A DNA stretch of 64,000 bases from Leifsonia sp. 1010 (GTDB taxonomy: Bacteria; Actinomycetota; Actinomycetes; Actinomycetales; Microbacteriaceae), in assembly GCF_031455295.1 (NCBI RefSeq), contig NZ_JAVDSL010000001.1, forward strand, positions 2,108,001 to 2,172,000, given 5' to 3'. This document shows positions 14,851 to 23,694 of this stretch, in pieces; the first letter of the stretch is position 1, and each line of letters starts with the position of its first letter. Position numbers and translations under genes: made by a program. The notes beneath the pieces are model-generated. The model saw only the letters and a program-made list of their open reading frames with translations. It had not been told where the DNA came from and ran no database searches.

Positions 14851-17340
14851 TTGTTGGAAGGCGTGCCCGCATCCGATCGACCCCGCAGTCCCCGCCTGGC
14901 CGCCATCGACGAGCGGCTGGAGCCCGTCAAGCGTTTCGAGCTGAAGCCCGCGCGCACCCGCGCCGGGCTCATCGCGCAGTTCCTCGGCCTCGCGCTCGTC
15001 GCCGCGGTGCTCAGCTCGCTGTTCCTGCTGCCCGGTTTCCTGGGAGTCGGCGTGACGGCCGCGGCCGGGGTCAGCGACTTCAACGCGCTGCCGGCGAACC
15101 TCCACATCCAGCAGTTCGCCCAGAACTCGACGGTGTACGCGAAGCAGGGCGGGCAGGATGTTCCGATCGCCACCTTCTACGCCCAGAACCGGCAGGACGT
15201 CACCTGGGACCAGATCGCCCAGACGGTGAAGGATGCGACCGTCTCGGCCGAGGACCCGCGCTTCTACACCGAGGGCGCCGTCGACATCTGGGGCACCCTC
15301 CGCGGAGCCGTCTCCACGGTCGCGGGCGGTGACGTGCAGGGCGGGTCGTCGATCACGCAGCAGTACGTGAAGAACGTCGAAGTGGAGAAGTGCGAGGCGC
15401 TCACCAGCCAGAAGAAGGTGCAGGCCTGCTACGCCGATGCCGCCGGCGTCACTTTGCAGCGCAAGGTGCAGGAGATGCGCTACGCGGTCGAGGTGGAGAA
15501 GACCTACAGCAAGAAGGACATCCTCACCGGCTACCTCAACGTCGTCGGCTTCGGCGGCCAGGTGTACGGCGTGCAGGCCGCCGCCCAGTACTACTTCAAC
15601 ACCACCGCCGCGAAGCTGGATCTGACCCAGGCGGCCACGCTCGCGGCCATCCTGAACAACCCGGCGAACCTCCGCATCGACCAGCCGGACAACAAGGAGA
15701 ACGGCGCCGCGAACGGCTACAAGCTCACCAAGGAGCGGCGCGACTACGTGCTCGACCGCATGTACATCACGCACACGATCACCAAGCAGCAGCGCGACGC
15801 GGCGAAGGCCACGCCCATCCAGCCGACCATCACACCGACGACCCAGGGATGCGCGGCCGCGCAGCAGTACAACGCCGCGTTCTTCTGCGACTACGTGCGC
15901 GACGTGATCCTCAACGACCCGGCGTACGGTGCGACCGCCGACGACCGCTGGCAGACCCTCAACCGCGGCGGGCTCAAGATCTACACCACCCTCAACCTCG
16001 ACCTGCAGCAGGTGGCGCAGGCCTCGCTCAGCAAGTACATCCCCGGCTCCCGCCCGGGCATCGACCTGGGTGCGAGCAACGTGGCGCTGGAGCTGGGCAC
16101 CGGCCGCATCGTGACCATGGTGCAGAACCGCAGCTTCAACAACACCGACACGCCCATCGACGGAACGACCGCCGTGAACTACAACACCGACGAGGATTAC
16201 GGCGGATCGCAGGGCTTCCAGACCGGGTCGACGTTCAAGGCCTTCGACCTCGCTGCGTGGCTGGAGGCCGGGCACAGCCTCTACGAGACGGTGAACGCCT
16301 CGCAGCACGTGTTCCCGACCTCCGACTTCACCAACACCTGCGCGAACATCGACGGGCCGGACTGGCCGGTGACCAACGACGAGGGATCGGCCAGCCGGCT
16401 CTCGGTGATGGCCGCGACCGCCGAATCGGTCAACACCGCCTTCGCCGAGATGGGCACGAAGGTCGACCTGTGCTCGATCGTGAACGCGGCGAAGGGGCTC
16501 GGCGTGCATCCCGCCTCGAAGAGCAACCCGTGGGTGCAGACGCCGTCGATGATCCTCGGGACGAACTACATCTCGCCGCTGACGATGGCCACCGCGTACG
16601 CGGGCATCGCCAACATCGGCGTGGTCTGCACGCCCGTGGCGATCGACCGCGTGGTGAACGCCGACGGCAGCGACCACAAGGTCAGCAAGACCACCTGTAC
16701 GCAGGGCCTCAAGCCGGAGATCGCGGCGGGCGTGACCTACGCGCTGGAGGGCGTCATCAAGGGCGGAGGGACGGCGGCGAGCGCCAACCCGTACGACGAC
16801 ATCCCGATCATGGCCAAGACGGGCACCGCCGACGACTCGCTCGAGAACTGGCTCATCACATCCACCACCAAGGTCGCGACGGCCACGTGGGTCGGGAACG
16901 TCTCGGGCTCGACGCCCCTCCGCTCCCTGTACTTCAACGGCGTCGGTGGCGGGAACGTGAAGTTCTCGATCGCCAAGCCCATCCTCAAGGCCCTGAACGC
17001 GGCGTACGGCGGCGGCGACTTCACCGAGCCGACGGACGCCGTGCTGTACGGCGACCAGATCACGATGCCGGATGTGACGGGCAAGGCGCCGGACGTCGCG
17101 CAGAAGCTGCTCGAGGGGCTGGGTCTGGACGTGACCGTCGACTCCGCGCCCGTGCCCAGCGACCAGCCGGCCGGGACCGTCGCGGCGAGCGATCCCGCCG
17201 CTGGTGCGTCGCTCGAAGACGGCGATTCGGTGACCCTCACGATCAGCAACGGGCAGGGCGGAGCCGCGACGGACACCCCGACGCCAGGAGGCGGCAGCAC
17301 GCCGACGCCCACCTCGCCCGGGAAGAAGAAGGGCGGCTGA
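14851..17340 (+). CDS. Bifunctional penicillin-binding protein (class A; GT51 + transpeptidase + PASTA)
   Basis: The 829-residue product polymerises and cross-links peptidoglycan. It has a short cytosolic N-terminus, one membrane anchor (about 39-72) and a GT51 transglycosylase domain with the catalytic Glu in VSAEDPRFYTE (E134) and the GGSSITQQ motif. The transpeptidase has SxxK as STFK (S460), SxN as SVN (526) and KTGT (656). A single PASTA domain (MPDVTGKAPDVAQKLLEGLG and following) and a Thr/Pro/Gly/Lys tail end the protein. The start is uncertain: TTG 14851 has an AGGG nine bases upstream, while GTG 14863 would follow GGAAGG too closely. It stands alone between a palindrome and convergent genes. 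Confidence 0.93.
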   Translation: MLEGVPASDRPRSPRLAAIDERLEPVKRFELKPARTRAGLIAQFLGLALVAAVLSSLFLLPGFLGVGVTAAAGVSDFNALPANLHIQQFAQNSTVYAKQGGQDVPIATFYAQNRQDVTWDQIAQTVKDATVSAEDPRFYTEGAVDIWGTLRGAVSTVAGGDVQGGSSITQQYVKNVEVEKCEALTSQKKVQACYADAAGVTLQRKVQEMRYAVEVEKTYSKKDILTGYLNVVGFGGQVYGVQAAAQYYFNTTAAKLDLTQAATLAAILNNPANLRIDQPDNKENGAANGYKLTKERRDYVLDRMYITHTITKQQRDAAKATPIQPTITPTTQGCAAAQQYNAAFFCDYVRDVILNDPAYGATADDRWQTLNRGGLKIYTTLNLDLQQVAQASLSKYIPGSRPGIDLGASNVALELGTGRIVTMVQNRSFNNTDTPIDGTTAVNYNTDEDYGGSQGFQTGSTFKAFDLAAWLEAGHSLYETVNASQHVFPTSDFTNTCANIDGPDWPVTNDEGSASRLSVMAATAESVNTAFAEMGTKVDLCSIVNAAKGLGVHPASKSNPWVQTPSMILGTNYISPLTMATAYAGIANIGVVCTPVAIDRVVNADGSDHKVSKTTCTQGLKPEIAAGVTYALEGVIKGGGTAASANPYDDIPIMAKTGTADDSLENWLITSTTKVATATWVGNVSGSTPLRSLYFNGVGGGNVKFSIAKPILKALNAAYGGGDFTEPTDAVLYGDQITMPDVTGKAPDVAQKLLEGLGLDVTVDSAPVPSDQPAGTVAASDPAAGASLEDGDSVTLTISNGQGGAATDTPTPGGGSTPTPTSPGKKKGG

Positions 17341-17360
17341 GCCGGCGGCCCGCGGCGGCG

Positions 17361-18266
17361 TCAGGCGCGCAGGCTCTCCTCGCCGAGCCACGCGGTGAGG
17401 ATGCGGCCTCGCAGCGCATTCGAGCGCTCGGCGAACGCGCGCTGCCGGCGCACGTATTCGGCCTTCCCCTCCGCCGTCTCGATGGCGACCGGCTCGGCGC
17501 CCCACGGCCGCATGTCGTACGGCGAGGCCTGCATGTCGAGAAGCCGGATGTCGCGGGCCAGCTCGAACGCATCGAGCAGTAGCTCCCCGGGCACCAGCGG
17601 GCCGAGCTTCATCGCCCACTTGTAGACGTCCATCCCGGCATGCAGGCATCCCGGCTGTTCCAGCTCCGGCTGCGTCTCGCGGGTCGGGGCGAACCGGTTG
17701 AGCGGCACCGCGTCCGGGGTGAAGAAGCGGAACGCGTCGATGTGGGTGCACCGCAGCTCGTGCGACTCGACCACCGCATCCGTCGCATCCTGACCGAGAC
17801 GCAGCGGCACGGGATGCCGGTGCTCGTCCTGCCGGTAGACCATCGCCCACTCGTGCAGACCGAAGCAGCCGAACCGTCCCGGCCGCGCGGCCGTTGAACG
17901 GAGGATGCGTTCGACGCCGCGCAGCAGTGACGCCTTCTCCTGCTCTAGGACGGCACGGTCGACGACGAGTGAGCCAGGCACCGACCCGGCTGTGTACCAG
18001 CGCCAGGCGGCACGCGGATCCTGGTCCGCTCCCTCCAGCTCGACACCCGGGCCCGGATGCCAGCGGCGCAACTGCGCCGGCGCATACGAGTAGTAGGTGA
18101 ACAGGAAGTCCCACACCGGGTGCTTCTCGCCGCGGGCCGCTCGTTCGCGGTGCGCGGCGGTCAGCGCGTCGGCGCGCTCGATGTGCGCCTGTTCGCGCGA
18201 CCGCCACTCCGACTCCGCCAGCCGGGTGGGCGGCAGCGTCGGGCGCTCGGCGAGGGAGAGGGTCAC
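17361..18266 (-). CDS. Conserved actinobacterial protein, often labelled 3-methyladenine DNA glycosylase
   Basis: The 301-residue product belongs to a family conserved in actinobacteria. The visible conserved blocks are HPVWDFLFTYYSYAPAQLRRWHPGPG (about 49-74), FGCFGLHEWAMVYRQ, LPLRLGQ-like segments, FRFFTPDA, PLNRFAPTRE, PGCLHAGMDVYKWAMKLGP and DIRLLDMQASPYDMRPWG. It is commonly annotated as a 3-methyladenine glycosylase by homology transfer; I see no helix-hairpin-helix or other motif that proves glycosylase chemistry, so the function is open. The GTG start at 18266 overlaps the stop of the upstream HD-domain gene by four bases (GTGA), implying translational coupling. Confidence 0.75.
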   Translation of the reverse strand: MTLSLAERPTLPPTRLAESEWRSREQAHIERADALTAAHRERAARGEKHPVWDFLFTYYSYAPAQLRRWHPGPGVELEGADQDPRAAWRWYTAGSVPGSLVVDRAVLEQEKASLLRGVERILRSTAARPGRFGCFGLHEWAMVYRQDEHRHPVPLRLGQDATDAVVESHELRCTHIDAFRFFTPDAVPLNRFAPTRETQPELEQPGCLHAGMDVYKWAMKLGPLVPGELLLDAFELARDIRLLDMQASPYDMRPWGAEPVAIETAEGKAEYVRRQRAFAERSNALRGRILTAWLGEESLRA

Positions 18267-18871
18267 CCTTCGAGGATACGTTCCAGCGGGTTGTCGCGGA
18301 GCTTCCGCTGCACCCCGCCGTCGACGAGCCGACGGGCCGACGTGTCCGGCTTGCGCTCGGCCTGGTCGGCGACGCACGAGCCGAACTCGGCGGCCAGCTC
18401 CAGCCGCGGGTACGCGGTCACCACCTCGCGGAGGAACTCCTTCGGAAGCTCCCCGTCGCGCGCCCCGGAGATGTCGAGGGCGGTCGCGATCTCGAGCAGG
18501 TGCCCCTCGACATCCATCGCCGGGTCGACCTCCGGCCAGTTGTGCCGCACGATGACCTCGTGGGCGCGCACACGGCGGTCGGCCGGCCATCCCGCGCCCG
18601 CGGTGAGGGCGATGGCGACGTGACCGGCCGCATCCTCGTAGGCGAGCGTGTTGTTGTCGAACTCGGGCGCGATGCCGAGGTCGTGGAGCAGTGCCGAGAC
18701 GTAGAGCAGTTCGTGATCGGGTTCGAACCCGCGCACGGTGGCGAACGACTCCGCCCACAGCCACGACCGCTGCACGTGATTGAGCAGCGAGGGCGTGTGG
18801 TACGCGGTCGCGATCTCGAGGGCGGCGCGGGACGCGGCGGTGTCGGGGCGGGGGAAGTCGTCGATGCGCAT
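18263..18871 (-). CDS. HD-domain protein
   Basis: A 202-residue metal-dependent phosphohydrolase-fold protein. The HD pair lies in SALLHDLGIAPEF (about residues 63-64), with an upstream His in LNHVQRSW and further conserved His/Asp in HVAIALTAGAGW and RAHEVIVRHNWPEVDP. The fold resembles cyanamide hydratase-like HD proteins, but nothing in the neighbourhood points to cyanamide or any particular substrate. The ATG at 18871 is chosen because the conserved domain starts there and CAGGAT lies six bases upstream; the frame extends further without similarity. It is translationally coupled to the following gene by a GTGA overlap and is divergent from a membrane protein. Confidence 0.82.
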   Translation of the reverse strand: MRIDDFPRPDTAASRAALEIATAYHTPSLLNHVQRSWLWAESFATVRGFEPDHELLYVSALLHDLGIAPEFDNNTLAYEDAAGHVAIALTAGAGWPADRRVRAHEVIVRHNWPEVDPAMDVEGHLLEIATALDISGARDGELPKEFLREVVTAYPRLELAAEFGSCVADQAERKPDTSARRLVDGGVQRKLRDNPLERILEG

Positions 18872-18996
18872 GTGCTCATCCTGCCGGATGGGAGGGGGAT
18901 GCGGGCCAGCCGCGTCACGATCGCCCACTTCGGTCGTCGGTACGTGTGTACAGAACTTTTCATGTATGCAGGCGAGTCGCGGAGAGCGGTAGAGCC

Positions 18997-19878
18997 ATGG
19001 AACACGAAATGACGACACGGGGACCGCGCATGCGGACGTTGTCCCTCTGGTTGGCGATCGGCGTCCTCGTCGCCGCCGCCGTGCTCGGGTCGATCTTCAT
19101 CATCCTCGGCGATCAGGCCGAGATCGCCGGTCGTGCCTGGCTGACACTGCTGCTCGCTGCCGCGTTCGCCGGGGCCGTCGTGCTCGACGCAGGGATGGCC
19201 CACGGCCCCAACCGCTGGTATCTGCCCGTGTCCACCGGCATCAACGCGGTCCTCGTGCTCGTCGGTCTCTTGAAGACCTGGGGCGGTTTCTACCAGCCGG
19301 AGGACACCGGGAGCGGGGTGGTCTGGTCTGTGCAGCTCTCCCTGTTCGTCTGGATCGTGGTCCTGCTGCGCGCAGCCCTGATCGTCACCCAGACGTACGG
19401 TCGGCGGTTCGTCGCCCACGCCACGTCGCAGGCCACGAAGGTGTTCGCCGCGATGGCACTCGTCTTCATCTGGGTCATGGCGGTGCTCCTGGCGTTGCCG
19501 CCCGCGCTTCCCGAGGCGCAGTGGCCCGATGTGTGGTGGCGGATCGCGGGTGCCGCGACACTGGTCACGGCCGTGCTGTTCCTGATCCCCGTCATCGTGT
19601 TCGCATTCGAGCCGAAGAAGCCGGCGCCGGCGCCGTCGGTCTTCGTGCGCGGGCAGGACATCGGTGCGGCGAGCGCGTACCTGGCATCCGTCGCAACGGC
19701 TCAGGGGGGGCCGCCCGCGGCCAGGAGTGGGCGCCGCCTGTCGGCAGCGATCCTGCCGCTGAGGCCGTGCACGCCGACGCGTCGGACGCTCAGGGTGCCA
19801 CCGCGCCGTCTGCCTGACCGCACAGACGGAGGGGATGCCGCATCCTTCGACCTCCCCGCACCTCCGTTTCCCGCCTGA
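18997..19878 (+). CDS. Polytopic membrane protein with apparent frameshift near the C-terminus
   Basis: An unrecognised hydrophobic protein with about six predicted membrane helices: residues near 14-35, 45-66, 75-95, 107-130, 140-162 and 170-192. It then has FEPKKPAPAPSVFVRGQD. As read, the frame continues through a G7 run (19704-19710) into an Arg/Pro-rich tail typical of a wrong frame in GC-rich DNA. Reading the -1 frame from 19710 gives a natural-looking acidic tail (GQEWAPPVGSDPAAEAVHAD and more) ending at 19817. Either the assembly lacks one G, the gene is phase-variable, or slippage occurs. The ATG at 18997 is favoured because GGAGAG precedes it by ten bases; 19009 and 19030 are alternatives. 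Confidence 0.65.
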   Translation: MEHEMTTRGPRMRTLSLWLAIGVLVAAAVLGSIFIILGDQAEIAGRAWLTLLLAAAFAGAVVLDAGMAHGPNRWYLPVSTGINAVLVLVGLLKTWGGFYQPEDTGSGVVWSVQLSLFVWIVVLLRAALIVTQTYGRRFVAHATSQATKVFAAMALVFIWVMAVLLALPPALPEAQWPDVWWRIAGAATLVTAVLFLIPVIVFAFEPKKPAPAPSVFVRGQDIGAASAYLASVATAQGGPPAARSGRRLSAAILPLRPCTPTRRTLRVPPRRLPDRTDGGDAASFDLPAPPFPA

Positions 19879-20077
19879 CCGGGCGGAGTGAAGCCGGATC
19901 GCCTCCGTTCCCGTCGCGCGGCGGACCGGTTCCGGAGGCGGGAACGGCGGGGACGGCGGCAACGGGTGGTGGGGAACGGAGGAGATCCCGCGGGACACGC
20001 CGGGCGGCCGCCGGAAAAGGAGGACGCAGGCGGCGAGGGAAAGCACGGTCCCTCCGTTTCGTGCGGACCGCCGGCGC

Positions 20078-21109
20078 TCAGCCCGCGGGGTGCAGCACCG
20101 CGATGCCCGTCGGCGGCGCGGTGTCCGCCGTCTCGAGCAGGCGCGCGGCCTCGGCGAAGCCGACGGCGCCGCCGACCAGCTGCTGCGGGGTCAGACGGCC
20201 CGCGGCCACCAGGTCGAGCATCTTTGGGTAGGCGGCTGCGGCCATGCCGTGGCTGCCGAGGATCTCGAGCTCCCATCCGATGACCCGGTCCAGCGGGAGC
20301 TCGGGCACGGCGGCGGCCAGCAGCCCGACCTGCACATGACGGCCGAGGCGGCGCAGCGAGCGGACGGCGGTCGTCGCGGTGTCGGGGGAGCCGACCGCGT
20401 CGATCGTGGCGTGCGCCCCTCCGCCGGTGAGGTCGCGCACGCTCTCGGCGGTGTCCGCGTCGGCGACGACCGTGTGCTCCGCACCGAGACGCGCGGCCAG
20501 GCCGAGTGCGGCGGGGGAGCGGTCAACGGCGACCACCCGTGCGCCGAGCGACGAGGCGACCATCACCGCGCTCAGGCCGACGCCGCCCGCGCCGTAGACC
20601 GCGAGCCATTCGCCCGGCTGGATGCGCGCTCGCGCCGTCACCGCCCGGTACGCCGTGGCGAAGCGGCAGCCCAGGCTCGCGGCGGCGTCGGCGGAGAGGC
20701 CGTCCGGCACGCGCACCAGGTTGGTGTCCGCCGCGCGCACGGCGACGAGCTCGGCATGCGATCCCCAGTGAGTGAAGCCGGGCTGCGTCTGCTGCGGGCA
20801 CACCTGCGCCTGCCCGTCGCGGCACCACTCGCACTCGCCGCAGCCGTTGACGAAGGGAGCGGTGACCCGGTCGCCCGGCCGCCAGCGCGAGACTCCCGCG
20901 CCGACCGCCTCGACCACACCCGCGAACTCGTGACCGGGAACGTGGGGGAGGGCGACGGAGTCGTCGTGGCCCGCCCATGCGTGCCAGTCGCTGCGGCAGA
21001 GACCGGACGCTTCGACCCGGATGACGGCACCGCCATCGGGCACGGCCGGGTCGGCCAGCTCCGCGACCTCCACCGGTCCGCCGAAACGCTCGTAGTACAG
21101 GGCCCTCAC
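20078..21109 (-). CDS. Zinc-dependent alcohol dehydrogenase
   Basis: A 343-residue medium-chain dehydrogenase with both zinc sites. The catalytic zinc uses Cys in GLCRSDWHAW and His-Glu in PHVPGHEFAGVVEAVG. The structural zinc uses the four Cys of GCGECEWCRDGQAQVC. The Rossmann motif is AVYGAGGVGLSAVMVASSLGARVVAVD. Substrate specificity cannot be read from the sequence. The GTG start at 21109 overlaps the stop of the Nudix gene by four bases (GTGA), so the two are co-translated. The 199-base interval downstream separates it from the convergent membrane protein and contains the inverted pair CCTCCGTTCCC (19902) / GGGAACGGAGG (19972) but no gene. Confidence 0.9.
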   Translation of the reverse strand: MRALYYERFGGPVEVAELADPAVPDGGAVIRVEASGLCRSDWHAWAGHDDSVALPHVPGHEFAGVVEAVGAGVSRWRPGDRVTAPFVNGCGECEWCRDGQAQVCPQQTQPGFTHWGSHAELVAVRAADTNLVRVPDGLSADAAASLGCRFATAYRAVTARARIQPGEWLAVYGAGGVGLSAVMVASSLGARVVAVDRSPAALGLAARLGAEHTVVADADTAESVRDLTGGGAHATIDAVGSPDTATTAVRSLRRLGRHVQVGLLAAAVPELPLDRVIGWELEILGSHGMAAAAYPKMLDLVAAGRLTPQQLVGGAVGFAEAARLLETADTAPPTGIAVLHPAG

Positions 21110-21507
21110 GTGACCTCCCGGGTCAATACGGTGACGGCGGCGAGGTCCGCCTCCGCCCAGTCCAGCTCGCCGAGACGCTCGACGTGCATCCAGCGCAGCT
21201 CGTCGTGGTCGGTGCTCGCGACCGGTGCGTCCCCGTCGAGCCGGCAGTCGAAGCAGGCGAGGTCGATCGCGCGGCCGCCTGCGCGCGCAGTCACCGTGCG
21301 GTCGAGCAGCGCACCGACGTGGATGCGCACCCCGAGCTCCTCCGCGATCTCGCGTGCGAGCGCGGCCTCCTGCGACTCTCCGCTCTCGACCTTGCCGCCC
21401 GGGAACTCCCAGCGTCCTGCAGCATCCTTCCCGGGCGCCCGACGGCAGGCCAGAACGCGGTCACCGTCGCGAACGACGGCCGCGACGACGACGAGGGGCT
21501 GCACCAC
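21106..21507 (-). CDS. Nudix hydrolase (MutT/8-oxo-dGTP diphosphatase-like)
   Basis: A 133-residue Nudix protein with an intact Nudix box, GGKVESGESQEAALAREIAEELG, matching G-x5-E-x7-REUxEExG. The N-terminal VVVAAVVRDGDRVLACRRAPGKDAAGRWEFPGG is the MutT-type arrangement that binds the nucleotide base, so sanitation of 8-oxo-dGTP is likely though not proven. The start is a GTG at 21507 or the next GTG at 21504; CAGGAT lies six bases before the latter, a spacing that suggests a leaderless start. It is divergent from the DUF1345 gene with only 50 bases between, so the two promoters must overlap closely. Confidence 0.87.
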   Translation of the reverse strand: MVQPLVVVAAVVRDGDRVLACRRAPGKDAAGRWEFPGGKVESGESQEAALAREIAEELGVRIHVGALLDRTVTARAGGRAIDLACFDCRLDGDAPVASTDHDELRWMHVERLGELDWAEADLAAVTVLTREVT

Positions 21508-21557
21508 TCCATCCTGCCCTGCGCAGCGATGGAGGATGGCACCGCTAGCATCCAGGT

Positions 21558-22250
21558 ATGTCGCAGAGCGCGCCCGTGCGGCGGCCGTGGGTCGTCCTCG
21601 GCCTGGCCGCGAGCCTCCTGGCCCAGCTGGCCATGATCGTGGTGGGCGTCTGGCTCGTCGTGCTCGCCGAAGACGACGCCACCACGCTCGAGCTCCTCGC
21701 GATCTGGTGCGGGATCGGGACGATCTACCTCATCGTCGTGCTCATCGTGCTCGGACGTGTCGCGCGACGCCCAGCCCCTCCCGGCGGTCGCCCGGCCCGC
21801 TGGGAGACCGGACGCCTCGCCCGGACCGTGTCGATGACGGCGACGATCCTCTCGAGCCTCATCGGCCTGGCGGCCGCGATCCAGGTGCTCGCCCTCCACA
21901 ACGATCCGCAGATCGGGTCGGTCACCGACTTCGTCGGCGTCTGGTCGATGCTGCTCGCCTGGGGGTTTCTGCACTGGGGCTTCTCGCAGATCTACTACCA
22001 GCGCTACTTCGCCGCCGCCGAGCCGATGCTGCGGTTCCCGCACCCGGACGGCACCCCGGCGCCGGTGCCGCGGTTCGTCGACTTCGTCTACTTCGCCTTC
22101 ACCCTCGGCACCACGTTCGCGGCATCCGACGTGGAGGTTCTCAGCACCCGGATGCGCTGGACCATCGTCTGGCACTCGGTGCTGAGCTATTTCTTCAACG
22201 GTCTGATCATCGTTCTCGCGCTGAACACGATCATGTCGGGCACGCGGTAG
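21558..22250 (+). CDS. DUF1345 family membrane protein
   Basis: The 230-residue product has about five membrane helices (near 12-34, 42-64, 92-113, 125-145 and 203-225) and the conserved DUF1345 segment with FVDFVYFAFTLGTTFAASDVEVLSTRMRWTIVWHSVLSYFFNGLII. The function of the family is unknown. TAGCAT lies six bases before the ATG and no ribosome binding site is present, so a leaderless mRNA is probable. The gene ends two bases before the convergent DUF1905 gene. Confidence 0.85.
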   Translation: MSQSAPVRRPWVVLGLAASLLAQLAMIVVGVWLVVLAEDDATTLELLAIWCGIGTIYLIVVLIVLGRVARRPAPPGGRPARWETGRLARTVSMTATILSSLIGLAAAIQVLALHNDPQIGSVTDFVGVWSMLLAWGFLHWGFSQIYYQRYFAAAEPMLRFPHPDGTPAPVPRFVDFVYFAFTLGTTFAASDVEVLSTRMRWTIVWHSVLSYFFNGLIIVLALNTIMSGTR

Positions 22251-22252
22251 CG

Positions 22253-22552
22253 CTAGAGCAGCGTCTCGACGCCGATCCGCACCCGGTCGCCGAGCTCGAC
22301 GCCCTCGGCCCGCCGCACGGCGCTCTTGATCGGCACGACGTACGTGCCGTCCGCCTGCGGGAAGATCGACGTCGACCAGCGCGAGCCGCCCAGCGTCACC
22401 GACACCTTGACGGAGTCGAACCCGGCGGGTGGATGCGGCTGCAGCCGGATCTCCTCCGACACCTCCTCGGGCAGCTGCGCGAAGACCCACAGCTCCCGGC
22501 GGGAGGCCCAGCGGAACAGCTCCGCCTCGAACTCGTAGCGATAACCGGCCAT
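22253..22552 (-). CDS. DUF1905 family protein
   Basis: The 99-residue product matches DUF1905, a small beta-barrel family: it opens with YRYEFEAELFRWASRRELWVFAQLPEEVSEEI and ends with GTYVVPIKSAVRRAEGVELGDRVRIGVE. The function is unknown; relatives are sometimes fused to a YdeI-type domain. The ATG at 22552 begins the domain directly; the frame extends upstream to 22627 but only through the promoter region shared with the divergent gene at 22618. Confidence 0.85.
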   Translation of the reverse strand: MAGYRYEFEAELFRWASRRELWVFAQLPEEVSEEIRLQPHPPAGFDSVKVSVTLGGSRWSTSIFPQADGTYVVPIKSAVRRAEGVELGDRVRIGVETLL

Positions 22553-22617
22553 ATCCGCCAAGCTACCGGTGAAGCGCCCGGGCGAGAAGCGCACCGCGGC
22601 GGAGCGGAGGAGTCGGC

Positions 22618-23001
22618 ATGGCGGCACGTCCCGGATCGGTCACGTTCGTGGCCGTCCTCACCTACATCATCGGCATCCTGAACGTGATCGGCGGGGTGAT
22701 CCTGCTGATCGCGCGCGACCAGGTGGCCGGCCAGAACGGGGCGATCGGCGGCATCACGGCGGCGGCCATCATCTCGATCCTGCTCGGGGTGATCGTCATC
22801 ATCGTGGCGCGCGGCCTGCTGCGCGGCAGCCCCGGCGCGAGGGTGGTCGTGACGGTCGTGATGATCATCGACATCCTCAACGGCATCCTGCTGCTGTTCA
22901 CGAACCAGGTGGGGAGCGGGATCGGCCAGATCCTGTGGTCGCTGCTGGTCATCATCCTGCTCTACACCCGGCGGGCGAACGGGTTCTTCACAGGCCGCTG
23001 A
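22618..23001 (+). CDS. Small membrane protein, four helices (DUF7144-like)
   Basis: A 127-residue protein made almost wholly of four hydrophobic helices (about 7-32, 43-66, 72-94 and 98-118) with short polar turns, resembling small actinobacterial integral proteins of the DUF7144 type. No catalytic motif is visible. A strong GGAGGAG ribosome binding site lies seven bases before the ATG. It is followed 66 bases later by another gene of unknown function on the same strand. Confidence 0.78.
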   Translation: MAARPGSVTFVAVLTYIIGILNVIGGVILLIARDQVAGQNGAIGGITAAAIISILLGVIVIIVARGLLRGSPGARVVVTVVMIIDILNGILLLFTNQVGSGIGQILWSLLVIILLYTRRANGFFTGR

Positions 23002-23067
23002 ATCCCGGGAGCCGATCGGCCAGAATGGGAGGACGGCGTCGTACGGGCGCCGGGTTCGAGGAGTCCC

Positions 23068-23694
23068 ATGCGCTGGCCGAAGTGGTTCCGCAGGCGTGTC
23101 GAGAAGACGACACGCACGCGTCCGTTCGACGAGCACGCCCTGCCCGAGCCGCCGGCGCCCAGCCTCGAGCAGTCCGTGGAGGAAGGCATGCTGCTCGCGG
23201 AATACGCCACGCGCATGGCGGTCAAGAACCACATCGTCGTCGACACGATCCAGTACGGCAACTCGTACGACCCGGCGATGCACGCCATGGAGGCGGCGGC
23301 GATGCTGCGCGAGCTCGCGTCTGAGCAGGGCGTCGCGGCGGGGCGCATCGAGGAGGAGCTGGAGGCGGCCGAGAAGCTGAGCGGCGATGCCGAGCACCCG
23401 CACGACTACCGCCGGGTGGATGCCGACAACCTGCGGCTGCGACGGGACGCGGCCATCCAGCTCGCGGCGGCGCTACGGGCGAAGGCCGACTCGGAGGAGG
23501 AGCTGCTCGCCCTCGTCGAGCGCGGCCGGCAGGACGCCTGGGACGAGGTCGGGCGCGCCATCGAGGCGGGACTCGACGCGTTCTCCGGCGCGGAGGCGCT
23601 GAAGGCCGACTACGAGCGCGAGAAGCCGGCGCGGCTCAAGCTGCTCATCTGGCGGGATCTCGCCAAGCTGGAGGAGGAGCGCACCGGCTACTGA
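23068..23694 (+). CDS. Hypothetical protein, helical and charged
   Basis: I do not recognise this 208-residue protein. It begins with a basic patch (MRWPKWFRRRVEKTTRTRP) and continues as largely amphipathic helices rich in Glu, Ala, Leu and Arg, with probable coiled-coil segments around residues 75-110 and 125-160. No signal peptide or membrane helix is seen, so it is cytosolic or peripherally membrane-associated through the basic N-terminus. GAGGAG precedes the ATG. Its 3' end overlaps the convergent lipase maturation factor gene by seven bases. Confidence 0.75.
   Translation: MRWPKWFRRRVEKTTRTRPFDEHALPEPPAPSLEQSVEEGMLLAEYATRMAVKNHIVVDTIQYGNSYDPAMHAMEAAAMLRELASEQGVAAGRIEEELEAAEKLSGDAEHPHDYRRVDADNLRLRRDAAIQLAAALRAKADSEEELLALVERGRQDAWDEVGRAIEAGLDAFSGAEALKADYEREKPARLKLLIWRDLAKLEEERTGY

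Noticed and set aside
14641-18207. A very long minus-strand frame opposite the penicillin-binding protein gene
   Set aside because: It covers a convincing PBP gene with all catalytic motifs, and its own product shows no family similarity; it reflects GC-skewed third positions.
19879-20077. Small gene in the interval between the membrane protein and the alcohol dehydrogenase
   Set aside because: No frame has a plausible start with a ribosome binding site or family similarity; the interval holds inverted GC-rich words typical of a bidirectional terminator region.
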